A DNA stretch of 12,216 nt, taken from assembly GCA_964404395.1 (NCBI GenBank), contig CAYOKA010000062.1, forward strand, positions 1-12,216, read 5' to 3'. Origin of the DNA: JAAYBT01 sp964404395 (GTDB taxonomy: Bacteria > Bacillota > Clostridia > Acetivibrionales > DTU013). The notes under the pieces were generated by a model. That model searched no databases, was not told the DNA's origin, and saw only the letters and a program-made list of their open reading frames with translations. The translations under genes were made by a program, and so were the position numbers. Shown here in pieces: positions 1 to 6,409 of the stretch (the stretch's first letter is position 1; each line of letters starts with the position of its first letter).

Positions 1-902
1 TTATTATCAAAAAACTTATTAATTGTGATAATCATTTCATTATCCAGCGACTCCAGGGAACCTTCTTTGAAAACCTCCCGCAAAAAGAGCTTACACATCG
101 TCGTTGGCAGCTGGTAAATCAGCCTGCCGATGCCAAGATTATTGTAATCAATAATTAATTTGTCATTTTCGAAAATGCTTCCTATATGCAGAGCTGTCTG
201 TGCTTCTTTAAAGGAGCGTCCAATTTCCCTTACATTACTGACGATAGAACCAATACCTATCCATGCCTTTACCATAATCTCCGTATTCAGCGTGTCTATG
301 ATGGCTTTGGCCGTCCTGTCAACCTCTTTGAAATCATCTTCATTTCTTAATTCCATAACAAATACAGTGCTCTCGTCATCCAGCGCAATGACAAAATCTC
401 GCGTTTTCCTCGCAAAGAGGCTTTGGATGACCTCGTAGGCTTCCACATCTTTGGCCTTCTCGGTCTTTATGAGAAACACAACCCTGCTTACATCAAAGGA
501 AATATGTAGCTCCCTCGCTTTGAGCTGTATGTCACCGGGTAGGATATTATCGGTAATAATATTTTTAAAAAAATTGCTTTTATCAAACTTTTCTTCGTAA
601 TAATGTCGTATATTTGCTACATTTACGGCCAACATTGAAAGAAGCTGCTTGCTCTTTTCGCCCTCCATATCAATAAATACAATAAATTCGAGCCTGCCTT
701 TCAGATAAATCTTCTGAAACAGCTGTCCTCCTACTTGGCAAAAAATCTGCTTACTTCTTAAAACCTCAGCAACCGCACTATGAGTACTTCCTGTTAAGGG
801 CTCGTCAGAGCATCCAAGTATCAGGCCTTTCCCATCCATGACTCCAAAATTACCGTCCAAAAAATCTGCTATTTGGTTTACTAGACCTTGAAATGGCTTC
901 AC
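1..902 (-). CDS. CdaR/PucR-like transcriptional regulator, 3' end cut off by window edge
   Basis: The frame stays open from a GTG at 902 to the left edge, giving 300 codons without a stop. The GTG follows GGGAGGAG at a good distance; the ATG overlapping it (905) is followed at once by TGA and cannot be the start. Residues about 1-100 look like a small ligand-sensing domain resembling sugar-diacid recognition or PAS-like folds (FGVMDGKGLILGCSDE near 19-34). Residues about 125-245 fit the GGDEF-like middle domain of CdaR/PucR regulators, ending in the typical stretch IGIGSIVSNVREIGRSFKEA (215-234). In this family a helix-turn-helix domain follows at the C-terminus; it would lie beyond the edge, so DNA binding is inferred, not seen. 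The gene sits downstream of the sugar ABC ATPase on the same strand, separated by a terminator, which hints at a role in carbohydrate uptake. The family call is fairly firm; the ligand is unknown. Confidence 0.75.
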   Translation of the reverse strand, partial: MKPFQGLVNQIADFLDGNFGVMDGKGLILGCSDEPLTGSTHSAVAEVLRSKQIFCQVGGQLFQKIYLKGRLEFIVFIDMEGEKSKQLLSMLAVNVANIRHYYEEKFDKSNFFKNIITDNILPGDIQLKARELHISFDVSRVVFLIKTEKAKDVEAYEVIQSLFARKTRDFVIALDDESTVFVMELRNEDDFKEVDRTAKAIIDTLNTEIMVKAWIGIGSIVSNVREIGRSFKEAQTALHIGSIFENDKLIIDYNNLGIGRLIYQLPTTMCKLFLREVFKEGSLESLDNEMIITINKFFDN

Positions 903-952
903 ATTTGCTCCTCCCGCCGGTTGATAATTTCATGCAGACCCTCATAGCAACC

Positions 953-981
953 ATTATACTATAATACTAAAAAATATAAAA
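953..981 (-). promoter_or_regulatory. Possible promoter of the CdaR-like gene
   Basis: On the minus strand a perfect TATAAT lies at 958-953, with a weak -35-like TTTTAT 17 bases upstream (981-976). It follows the ATPase terminator and would give a leader of roughly 40 nt before the GTG at 902. The -35 is poor and the region is AT-rich, so this is tentative. Confidence 0.35.
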
Positions 982-1014
982 GAAAAAATCCCGGGAAGTC
1001 AATCTTCCCGAGAT
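982..1014 (-). terminator. Intrinsic terminator of the ABC ATPase gene
   Basis: On the minus strand CGGGAAG (1010-1004) and CTTCCCG (998-992) form a perfect 7-bp GC-rich stem with a 5-nt loop, and further pairs are possible at the base. A T-run follows at once (988-983), with more T-rich sequence after it. The structure starts about 20 bases after the ATPase stop codon (1034-1032), so it should end that transcript before the regulator gene. Confidence 0.85.
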
Positions 1015-1031
1015 CTCTAAGTCGCTTTTTG

Positions 1032-2144
1032 TCAGTTAACAATCGTCTTTTCGGTATCTTTATCGAAAAGGTGAATTCTGTTGGTATCAAGTGCAATTTT
1101 TATAGTATCACCCGATCTGGTTTTTGTTCTGGCATCAACCCTTGCTGTGAAGCTCACGTCATCGATGTACATGTACAGCAGTGTCTCTGAGCCAAGCATT
1201 TCAACAACTTCAACATTCGCTGAAACTATGCTGTCAGGCATGGATTGTAAGTAGGACTCATCATCATGCATGCACTCAGGTCTTATACCCATTACTACTT
1301 CCTTGCCAACATAATCTGTTCCTTCAATCTTCTTGGCCTTTGATTCAGGAAGCTTTATCTCATTTTCGCCGAACTTCAAGAAATAATCCTCGTCCCGCTT
1401 ATTAATCGTAACATTGATGAAGTTCATCTGCGGACTTCCAATAAAGCCTGCAACAAACATGTTTACCGGTTTGTCATAAAGTGCAGTTGGAGAGTCTACC
1501 TGCTGAATAAAACCATCCTTCATAACAACAATTCTGGTACCCATGGTGAGGGCTTCTGTCTGGTCATGAGTAACGTAAATGAAGGTTGTGTTAAGCTTCT
1601 GATGCAGCTTGGTGATTTCCAGTCTCATCTGAACCCTCAGTTTTGCGTCAAGGTTGGAAAGCGGCTCGTCCATAAGGAAAACCTTAGGATTACGAACGAT
1701 AGCACGACCAAGAGCAACTCTCTGTCTCTGACCACCTGAAAGAGCCTTTGGCTTTCTGTCAAGCAGATGCTCGATTTCAAGAATTTTTGCTGCTTCGTGA
1801 ACTCTTCTCTTTATTTCGTCCTTTGGGGTCTTCCTCAGCTTCAGACCAAATGCCATGTTGTCAAACACCGTCATGTGCGGATACAAAGCATAGTTCTGGA
1901 AAACCATTGCGATGTCTCTGTCTTTTGGTTGAACATCATTAACGAGTCTGTCATCAATATAAATCTCACCCTCAGTAATCTCTTCAAGACCCGCAACCAT
2001 TCTTAATGTAGTCGTTTTGCCGCAACCCGATGGTCCGACAAGGATAATAAATTCTTTATCCTCAATGTCTAGATTAAAGTCACTTACTGCAGTAACGCCA
2101 CCTTCAAATCTTTTGTAAATGTTCTTAAGCTTTACACTTGCCAT
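1032..2144 (-). CDS. ugpC: MsmK/UgpC-family ABC transporter ATP-binding protein (sugar import)
   Basis: This 370-residue cytoplasmic ATPase powers carbohydrate ABC importers. The visible motifs are Walker A GPSGCGKTT (37-45), Q-loop Gln83 in VFQNYALYPH, signature LSGGQ (135-139), Walker B VFLMDE (155-160), D-loop SNLD and switch His193 in VTHDQTEA. Residues from about 235 onward form the OB/TOBE regulatory domain typical of MalK/MsmK/UgpC proteins, and the length is normal. I chose the ATG at 2144, which follows GGGAGGGG; the reading frame extends 30 codons further upstream, but that sequence looks non-coding and lacks a better ribosome site. No permease or solute-binding gene adjoins it here, as is common for Gram-positive MsmK ATPases that serve several transporters. 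The substrate cannot be read from sequence; glycerol-phosphate specificity implied by the name UgpC should not be assumed. Confidence 0.93.
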   Translation of the reverse strand: MASVKLKNIYKRFEGGVTAVSDFNLDIEDKEFIILVGPSGCGKTTTLRMVAGLEEITEGEIYIDDRLVNDVQPKDRDIAMVFQNYALYPHMTVFDNMAFGLKLRKTPKDEIKRRVHEAAKILEIEHLLDRKPKALSGGQRQRVALGRAIVRNPKVFLMDEPLSNLDAKLRVQMRLEITKLHQKLNTTFIYVTHDQTEALTMGTRIVVMKDGFIQQVDSPTALYDKPVNMFVAGFIGSPQMNFINVTINKRDEDYFLKFGENEIKLPESKAKKIEGTDYVGKEVVMGIRPECMHDDESYLQSMPDSIVSANVEVVEMLGSETLLYMYIDDVSFTARVDARTKTRSGDTIKIALDTNRIHLFDKDTEKTIVN

Positions 2145-2199
2145 CTTTTCCCCTCCCATACAGATATGGTTTATAATGCTTCTATTAGTAATATAACAT

Positions 2200-2216
2200 G
2201 TTGAAGTTTTTTCAAC
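2200..2216. repeat. Inverted repeat upstream of the ABC ATPase gene, possible operator
   Basis: GTTGAA (2200-2205) and TTCAAC (2211-2216) are perfect 6-bp arms around a 5-base spacer, 56 bases upstream of the ATPase start. On the minus strand the left half contains TTGAAA, which could serve as a -35 with TATTAC 16 bases on, so the repeat would overlap a promoter. That promoter is weak and the binding protein unknown. There is no adjacent T-run beyond the loop, so a terminator is less likely. Confidence 0.35.
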
Positions 2217-2284
2217 TAGTACACTTATTAACAAAATTGAAAAAACTGTTTTAGTAACTTTGCATAATGTACTTTTTATAATTC

Positions 2285-2322
2285 GTTGAATTTTTATACA
2301 TTTTCATGTATAATTATAAGAC
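2285..2322 (+). promoter_or_regulatory. Paired ARG boxes: ArgR operator of argC
   Basis: Two adjacent 18-bp sites resemble the ArgR/AhrC ARG box (NNTGAATWWWWATTCANN). Box 1 at 2285-2302 is gtTGAATTTTTATACAtt and box 2 at 2305-2322 is caTGTATAATTATAAGac. They are separated by 2 bp, so their centres lie 20 bp apart on the same helix face, as expected for an ArgR hexamer. The facing half-sites form a perfect palindrome, TTATACAT and ATGTATAA with 4 bases between. The same arrangement recurs before argD. The assignment rests on consensus match, pairing and position at arginine genes. Confidence 0.8.
2286..2314 (+). promoter_or_regulatory. Promoter of the argC-argB-pilZ segment
   Basis: A -35 TTGAAT (2286-2291) and a perfect -10 TATAAT (2309-2314) are exactly 17 bases apart. 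Both lie inside the ARG boxes, so bound ArgR would exclude RNA polymerase. Transcription would start near 2321, leaving a leader of about 140 nt before argC. Confidence 0.75.
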
Positions 2323-2391
2323 ATTATATGATAGAATAAAGCCATATTCACTACTGAAATGTGCCAAATGCTGTGATATGATATAGCCAGT

Positions 2392-2417
2392 ATTATGCGT
2401 GCAAATCAGTGCATAAT
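2392..2417 (+). other. Hairpin in the argC leader
   Basis: ATTATGC (2392-2398) and GCATAAT (2411-2417) are perfect 7-bp arms, and two G-U pairs can extend the stem inward, leaving an 8-nt loop. It lies about 70 nt after the predicted transcription start and 44 nt before the argC ATG. It has no following T-run, so it is not an intrinsic terminator. Its function is unknown and it could be chance. Confidence 0.3.
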
Positions 2418-2461
2418 TGCTAGGGGTGAGTAATACCCAAAGTATAGGAAAGGGTGTCTAT

Positions 2462-3409
2462 ATGTTAAAAAGGGTTTTTGTAGACGGCAGAGAAGGGACC
2501 ACGGGACTGCAGATTGATGAGCGCCTGTATGGACGCACAGACATTGAGATGATATATATAGATCCGGAAAAAAGGAAGGATATTAGTGAAAGAAGAAAGC
2601 TAATAAATGAAGCGGATATAGTGTTCCTATGCCTACCTGACGATGCGGCAAGGGAATCTGTTTCGCTTGTAGAAAACAGCAGGACTCGAATCATTGATGC
2701 CAGTACTGCTCACAGAACAAATGACGCTTGGGCCTACGGATTCCCGGAATTGAGCCGTAAGCACAGAGAAAAAATACAGAGTTCTTCCAGGGTTTCGGTG
2801 CCCGGCTGCTACGCCTCAGGATTTAATGCACTCATGTTTCCATTAGTTAATGAAGGAATCGTGCCGAAGGATTATCCTGTTACCTGCCATGCCGTATCAG
2901 GCTATAGCGGCGGCGGAAAGAAAAGGATCGCCGAGTATGCTGCGAATCCAACGGATGAGTCCATAAAAAGCTCAAGATTTTATGCATTGACTCTGCAGCA
3001 CAAGCATATACCGGAGATGCAGAAGGTTTCAGGACTTTCGCAGGCACCCCTGTTCACGCCAATAATAGGTGCCAATTACAAAGGCATGATAGTAGCAATA
3101 CCTCTTTACACACGGCTTCTGGCCAAGAAAAGTAGTGTAGCCTCTATAGCCGGTTTTTTTGAATCCTGGTACAAGGGTCAAGCTTTCATTAAAGTATTCC
3201 CCTTCAATTCGGAGGGTGGCTTAGATAACGGTTTTCTCAGCGCAACGGGCTGTAACGATACAAACATGCTTGAAATCCATGTTTGCGGCAATGATGACCA
3301 CATACTGCTGACGGCAAGGCTGGATAACTTGGGCAAGGGTGCCTCAGGTGCCGCTGTTCAGTGTATGAACATCATGCTTGGACTTGATGAATCTATTGGA
3401 TTGGAGTGA
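2462..3409 (+). CDS. argC: N-acetyl-gamma-glutamyl-phosphate reductase, type 2 (short form)
   Basis: ArgC makes N-acetylglutamate semialdehyde by NADPH-dependent reduction of N-acetylglutamyl phosphate, the third step of arginine synthesis. The N-terminus FVDGREGTTG (6-15) is the nucleotide-binding loop of the less common short ArgC form, rather than the GATGYxG-type loop of the common one. The catalytic Cys is Cys116 in VPGCYASGF, and the catalytic His lies in LQHKHIPEM (178-186). DNLGKGASGAAVQ (288-300) is the conserved C-terminal segment. At 315 residues it matches the short family and appears intact. I chose the ATG at 2462, after AGGG with a 7-nt gap. The frame is open back to a TTG at 2417, but the added 15 residues precede the conserved start and have a poor ribosome site. 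It is the first gene after the ArgR-controlled promoter and lies 9 bases before argB. Confidence 0.93.
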   Translation: MLKRVFVDGREGTTGLQIDERLYGRTDIEMIYIDPEKRKDISERRKLINEADIVFLCLPDDAARESVSLVENSRTRIIDASTAHRTNDAWAYGFPELSRKHREKIQSSSRVSVPGCYASGFNALMFPLVNEGIVPKDYPVTCHAVSGYSGGGKKRIAEYAANPTDESIKSSRFYALTLQHKHIPEMQKVSGLSQAPLFTPIIGANYKGMIVAIPLYTRLLAKKSSVASIAGFFESWYKGQAFIKVFPFNSEGGLDNGFLSATGCNDTNMLEIHVCGNDDHILLTARLDNLGKGASGAAVQCMNIMLGLDESIGLE

Positions 3410-3418
3410 TTTTAATTG

Positions 3419-4321
3419 ATGGAAGAGATCATTAGAAAGGCGGAAATACTGATAGAAGCGCTGCCATATATACAGAAACTGCATGGTGCAACCGTTGTTA
3501 TAAAATACGGCGGTAATGCAATGATTAACGAGGATTTAAAAAATGGAGTAATTGAAGACATTACGCTGCTTAAGTTTATAGGACTCAATCCCGTTATAGT
3601 ACATGGCGGAGGTCCCGACATTAGCAGAACGCTGGACAAGCTTGATATTAAAAGCAAATTTGTGAACGGTCTGCGAGTGACAGACAAAGAAACTATTGAA
3701 ATTGCACAGATGGTTCTGGTCGGGAAGACAAACAAGGAGATTGTTTCCATGGTGAACAAAAGAGGCGGAAAAGCAATCGGCCTTTGCGGCGTAGACGGAA
3801 ACTTGATTGAATGCGAGCAATACAAGCCTATCGTCGACGGCCGGGAAAAAGATATTGGCTATGTTGGAAAGATTACAAAAATAAACTCAAAATTACTGGA
3901 GTTCATCTCAGCCGATGAATACATACCGGTTATTGCCCCCATTGGTGTGGGAAAGAACGGGCAAAGCTACAATATCAATGCAGATACAGTAGCGGGAGAG
4001 GTTGCTACAGCCTTGAAGGCTGAAAAGCTCATGCTTCTGACAGATGTAGAGGGAGTCAAAATGTCCATAGATAGTGGAAATGTACTTTCGGCATTAACGG
4101 CTGATGAAGTGCATGACCTGATCGCCAAAAATATCATCACCGGCGGAATGATTCCGAAGGTGCTTGGCTGCCTGGATGCACTGGACAAAGGCGTGGGCAG
4201 GACGCATATAATGGACGGTAGAATACCCCACTGCATACTACTGGAGATTTTCACCAATAAGGGCATCGGCACCATGATCATGCGAGAAAAGGTGCTATAC
4301 CATAAGAGCGAAGTGCTGTGA
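3419..4321 (+). CDS. argB: Acetylglutamate kinase, arginine-sensitive type
   Basis: ArgB phosphorylates N-acetylglutamate with ATP, the second step of arginine synthesis. Amino-acid-kinase motifs are intact: KYGGNAM with Lys29, VHGGGPDI (61-68), YNINADTVAGE (184-194), LLTDVEGV (206-213) and TGGMIPK (241-247). Two features match arginine-inhibited hexameric enzymes rather than the short E. coli enzyme: an N-terminal helix of about 20 residues before the kinase core, and the C-terminal segment HCILLEIFTNKGIGTMI (271-287). Feedback inhibition by arginine is therefore inferred. The protein has 300 residues from ATG 3419. A TTG three bases earlier (3416) is also possible, because the GGAG overlapping the argC stop sits 9 nt from the TTG but 12 nt from the ATG. 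The 9-base gap to argC indicates co-transcription and possibly coupled translation. Confidence 0.95.
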   Translation: MEEIIRKAEILIEALPYIQKLHGATVVIKYGGNAMINEDLKNGVIEDITLLKFIGLNPVIVHGGGPDISRTLDKLDIKSKFVNGLRVTDKETIEIAQMVLVGKTNKEIVSMVNKRGGKAIGLCGVDGNLIECEQYKPIVDGREKDIGYVGKITKINSKLLEFISADEYIPVIAPIGVGKNGQSYNINADTVAGEVATALKAEKLMLLTDVEGVKMSIDSGNVLSALTADEVHDLIAKNIITGGMIPKVLGCLDALDKGVGRTHIMDGRIPHCILLEIFTNKGIGTMIMREKVLYHKSEVL

Positions 4322-4429
4322 TTCTTTAAGCACCTTCAGCACCAAACTTGATAGAAATGTCTGATTAAGTAGTGACGGCAACTATCCGATATACATTTTG
4401 TGGATAATAATATTGCGGAGGTGGTATTT

Positions 4430-5095
4430 ATGAACGCCTCGATAGTGCCCCACATTCTAAAAGAGGGCATGATGGTCGGGGTCAAGGCCGGTTTGGACGC
4501 TCAATGGCATGCGAGCGTTTTATGTGAGGTTGCCGACTGTTCAATACGAGTCCCCTACCTGGAAAGCCTAATGAAGGATGCTGAACCGGGCTCCCCTATA
4601 TATGTGAAATATTCCAACGATTACTTCGTCTATTGTTTCAGCGGGAAGGTAAAAACCGTTGATGCCGATTTACCTAAGAGCATCTACGCAAAACTCGACT
4701 ACGCAGAAGAAATGATTAATACCCGCCTCTTCCCTCGCTATGATGTAGAATTAAAAGCTACTCTCAGGCCCATCTGGGACGACGAAACTTTTGAATGCAC
4801 TGTGACGGATCTATCATACGGCGGTGCAGCCTTTGTCTGCGAGCACAAATTTGATGGCAATGAGAGTATTGAAATGAATCTGTACCTACCCGATGATGTC
4901 TGCATTAGAATTACAGGCAAGGTAATAAGGCGAAGAAGCACCGGCAGTAATCAAATCTGTCATGCCGCCCAGTTTATAGAGTGTGACAGCATAAGCAACA
5001 GGCACCTTTCGGCATATTTTTCGCATCTGGAGAATGAAGCTTCCAAAATGTACGCACAATATTTGAATGAATACAAGAACAAATACAATAAATAA
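4430..5095 (+). CDS. PilZ-domain (YcgR-like) cyclic-di-GMP-binding protein
   Basis: This 221-residue protein has no membrane segment. Residues about 10-90 form an N-terminal beta-rich region resembling the PilZN/YcgR N-domain. Residues about 98-205 form a PilZ domain with both c-di-GMP-binding motifs intact: RxxxR at 99-103 (RLFPR) and DxSxxG at 127-132 (DLSYGG). PilZN-PilZ proteins in clostridia usually act as c-di-GMP effectors in motility or surface behaviour; no partner is visible here. The ATG at 4430 has an ideal GGAGG 8 nt upstream. An in-frame GTG at 4400 would add 10 residues but has no good ribosome site. The gene lies 108 bases after argB, with no convincing terminator or promoter in the gap, and ends before the second ArgR promoter, so it is probably co-transcribed with argCB. 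Its role in an arginine locus is unexplained. Confidence 0.88.
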   Translation: MNASIVPHILKEGMMVGVKAGLDAQWHASVLCEVADCSIRVPYLESLMKDAEPGSPIYVKYSNDYFVYCFSGKVKTVDADLPKSIYAKLDYAEEMINTRLFPRYDVELKATLRPIWDDETFECTVTDLSYGGAAFVCEHKFDGNESIEMNLYLPDDVCIRITGKVIRRRSTGSNQICHAAQFIECDSISNRHLSAYFSHLENEASKMYAQYLNEYKNKYNK

Positions 5096-5115
5096 ATCCC
5101 GAATACAATAAATAA
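5082..5115 (+). repeat. 14-bp direct repeat at the end of the PilZ gene
   Basis: AATACAATAAATAA occurs at 5082-5095 and again at 5102-5115, a period of 20 bases. The first copy includes the last codons and TAA stop of the PilZ gene, and the second abuts the argD promoter. It looks like a small local duplication (replication slippage). The sequence is AT-rich and no function is evident. Confidence 0.6.
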
Positions 5116-5118
5116 GTT

Positions 5119-5156
5119 GTTGCATTTTTATACATTTCAATGTATAATTATGAATA
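5119..5156 (+). promoter_or_regulatory. Paired ARG boxes: ArgR operator of argD
   Basis: Box 1 at 5119-5136 is gtTGCATTTTTATACAtt and box 2 at 5139-5156 is aaTGTATAATTATGAAta. As before argC, the two 18-bp sites are 2 bp apart and their facing half-sites form the perfect palindrome TTATACAT/ATGTATAA with a 4-base centre. The near-identity of these two intergenic sites, both before arginine genes, is the main evidence that they are ArgR operators. Confidence 0.8.
5120..5148 (+). promoter_or_regulatory. Internal promoter of argD-carAB-argF-GNAT
   Basis: TTGCAT (5120-5125) and a perfect TATAAT (5143-5148) are separated by 17 bases and embedded in the ARG boxes. Transcription would start near 5155, about 45 nt before argD. 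It allows the second half of the cluster to be expressed independently of argC-argB-pilZ under the same regulator. Confidence 0.75.
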
Positions 5157-5164
5157 CTATAATA

Positions 5165-5180
5165 AAAGACTGGAGTCTTT
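5165..5180 (+). other. Hairpin in the argD 5' untranslated region
   Basis: AAAGACT (5165-5171) and AGTCTTT (5174-5180) are perfect inverted arms; in RNA this gives a 6-bp stem with a TGGA tetraloop. It lies just after the predicted transcription start and 5 nt before the AAAGGAG ribosome site (5186-5192). It could stabilise the 5' end of the mRNA or modulate translation. It is not a terminator, as the trailing T's are only part of the stem. Confidence 0.4.
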
Positions 5181-5200
5181 AATTTAAAGGAGCTGGTGAT

Positions 5201-6409
5201 ATGAACCTGACCAAAACTATGGAGATGGATTCCAATCATTATATGAATACCTTCGGTAAAAGAACGCCGGTGTGTTTTGAATACGGTAAGGGAATGAAGC
5301 TGTACGACACAGAGGGTCGCGAATACTACGACTTTCTGGCCGGAATAGCGGTTAGTGCCCTCGGGCACAGCCATCCCGCTCTCGTGGAGGCTATTAAGTC
5401 CCAGGCAGAGAAATTCATACACTGCACAAACCTATACTATATAGAATCCCAGACTAAGCTTGCTAAGCTACTGGTAGATAATTCATGTGCGGATCGTGTT
5501 TTCTTCGCAAACAGCGGTGCCGAAGCAAATGAGGGTGCATTCAAGCTGGCAAAAATCTATTTTAAGAAGAATGGCATGCCTGAGAAGTACGGTATTATAA
5601 CTCTGAAAAAATCCTTCCACGGAAGAACTCTTACGACAGTCGCAGCCACAGGACAGGAAAAATATCAGAAACCTTATGAGCCTCTCATGCCGGGCTTCAA
5701 GCATGTACCTCTCAATGACATCGACGCACTAAAGGCTGCTGTGGATGATGAAACCTGCGCAATAATGATGGAGCCCATACAGGGTGAAAGTGGCGTCTAT
5801 CCTGCTGATATAGAGTACGTCAGGGCAGTCAGGAAGCTTTGTGACGAAAAGGGGCTGCTGCTGATGTTTGACGAGATACAAACAGGGATAGGCAGAACAG
5901 GAAAACTGTTCGGCTATGAACATTTTGGGGTTGAGCCCGATATCTTTACCCTTGCAAAGGCACTGGCCGGTGGGGTTCCTATCGGCGCACTATGTGCAAA
6001 GGAGCATGTCGCATCTGCCTTCGAGCCGGGCGATCACGGCACTACCTTTGGGGGCAATCCCCTGGCATGCTCGGCCGGACTTGCCGTTCTGAACACCATC
6101 ATGGATGATAATCTGTGTGAAAATGCAAGAGAAATGGGACTCTACTTTAGAAGTAGCCTGGATAAAATATCGAAGAAGCTCAATGCTATATCTGAAATAC
6201 GCAGCGTAGGGCTAATGATTGGCATTCAGCTGTCTGACGACAAGGCCGTGGAGATTAAGAATAAGCTATTTGAAAAAGGCTTCCTTGTGGGAAGCATCGG
6301 AAGTAATATCATCCGCGTACTCCCCCCGCTAATCGTAACAAGAGCCGATATCGATCTTTTTTCCGCAGCTTTTGAGGAAGTGCTTGTGAGCAAGGAGTGC
6401 AAAATATGA
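5201..6409 (+). CDS. argD: Acetylornithine aminotransferase
   Basis: ArgD is a PLP-dependent enzyme that transfers an amino group from glutamate to N-acetylglutamate semialdehyde, giving N-acetylornithine. The fold-type I class III pattern is complete: SGAEANEGAFKLAK (105-118), FHGRT (139-143), MMEPIQGE (189-196), FDEIQTGIGRTG (223-234, with Asp224 contacting the PLP ring nitrogen), Schiff-base lysine Lys253 in TLAKALAGGVPIG, and TTFGGNPLAC (281-290). The 402 residues are a normal length. ATG 5201 has a strong AAAGGAG 8 nt upstream. It is the first gene after the internal ArgR promoter, and its stop overlaps the carA start by 4 bases (ATGA), indicating translational coupling. Related aminotransferases act on ornithine or succinylornithine, but the arginine-cluster context supports ArgD. 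Confidence 0.95.
   Translation: MNLTKTMEMDSNHYMNTFGKRTPVCFEYGKGMKLYDTEGREYYDFLAGIAVSALGHSHPALVEAIKSQAEKFIHCTNLYYIESQTKLAKLLVDNSCADRVFFANSGAEANEGAFKLAKIYFKKNGMPEKYGIITLKKSFHGRTLTTVAATGQEKYQKPYEPLMPGFKHVPLNDIDALKAAVDDETCAIMMEPIQGESGVYPADIEYVRAVRKLCDEKGLLLMFDEIQTGIGRTGKLFGYEHFGVEPDIFTLAKALAGGVPIGALCAKEHVASAFEPGDHGTTFGGNPLACSAGLAVLNTIMDDNLCENAREMGLYFRSSLDKISKKLNAISEIRSVGLMIGIQLSDDKAVEIKNKLFEKGFLVGSIGSNIIRVLPPLIVTRADIDLFSAAFEEVLVSKECKI

Noticed and set aside
160..438. 92-residue open frame on the plus strand
   Set aside because: It lies wholly inside the CdaR-like gene on the other strand, has low-complexity Ser/Leu-rich content and no recognisable motif.
2417..2461. Upstream TTG start adding 15 residues to ArgC
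   Set aside because: The extension precedes the conserved N-terminus, its ribosome site is poor, and ATG 2462 has an AGGG at good spacing.
4313..4333. Terminator after argB formed by GTGCT and AGCAC
   Set aside because: The arms are only 5 bp, the loop is long and no T-run follows, so it does not meet the pattern of an intrinsic terminator.
4886..5422. 178-residue open frame on the minus strand
   Set aside because: It overlaps the pilZ end, the argD promoter and the argD start, and reads through their sequence in antisense without recognisable domains.
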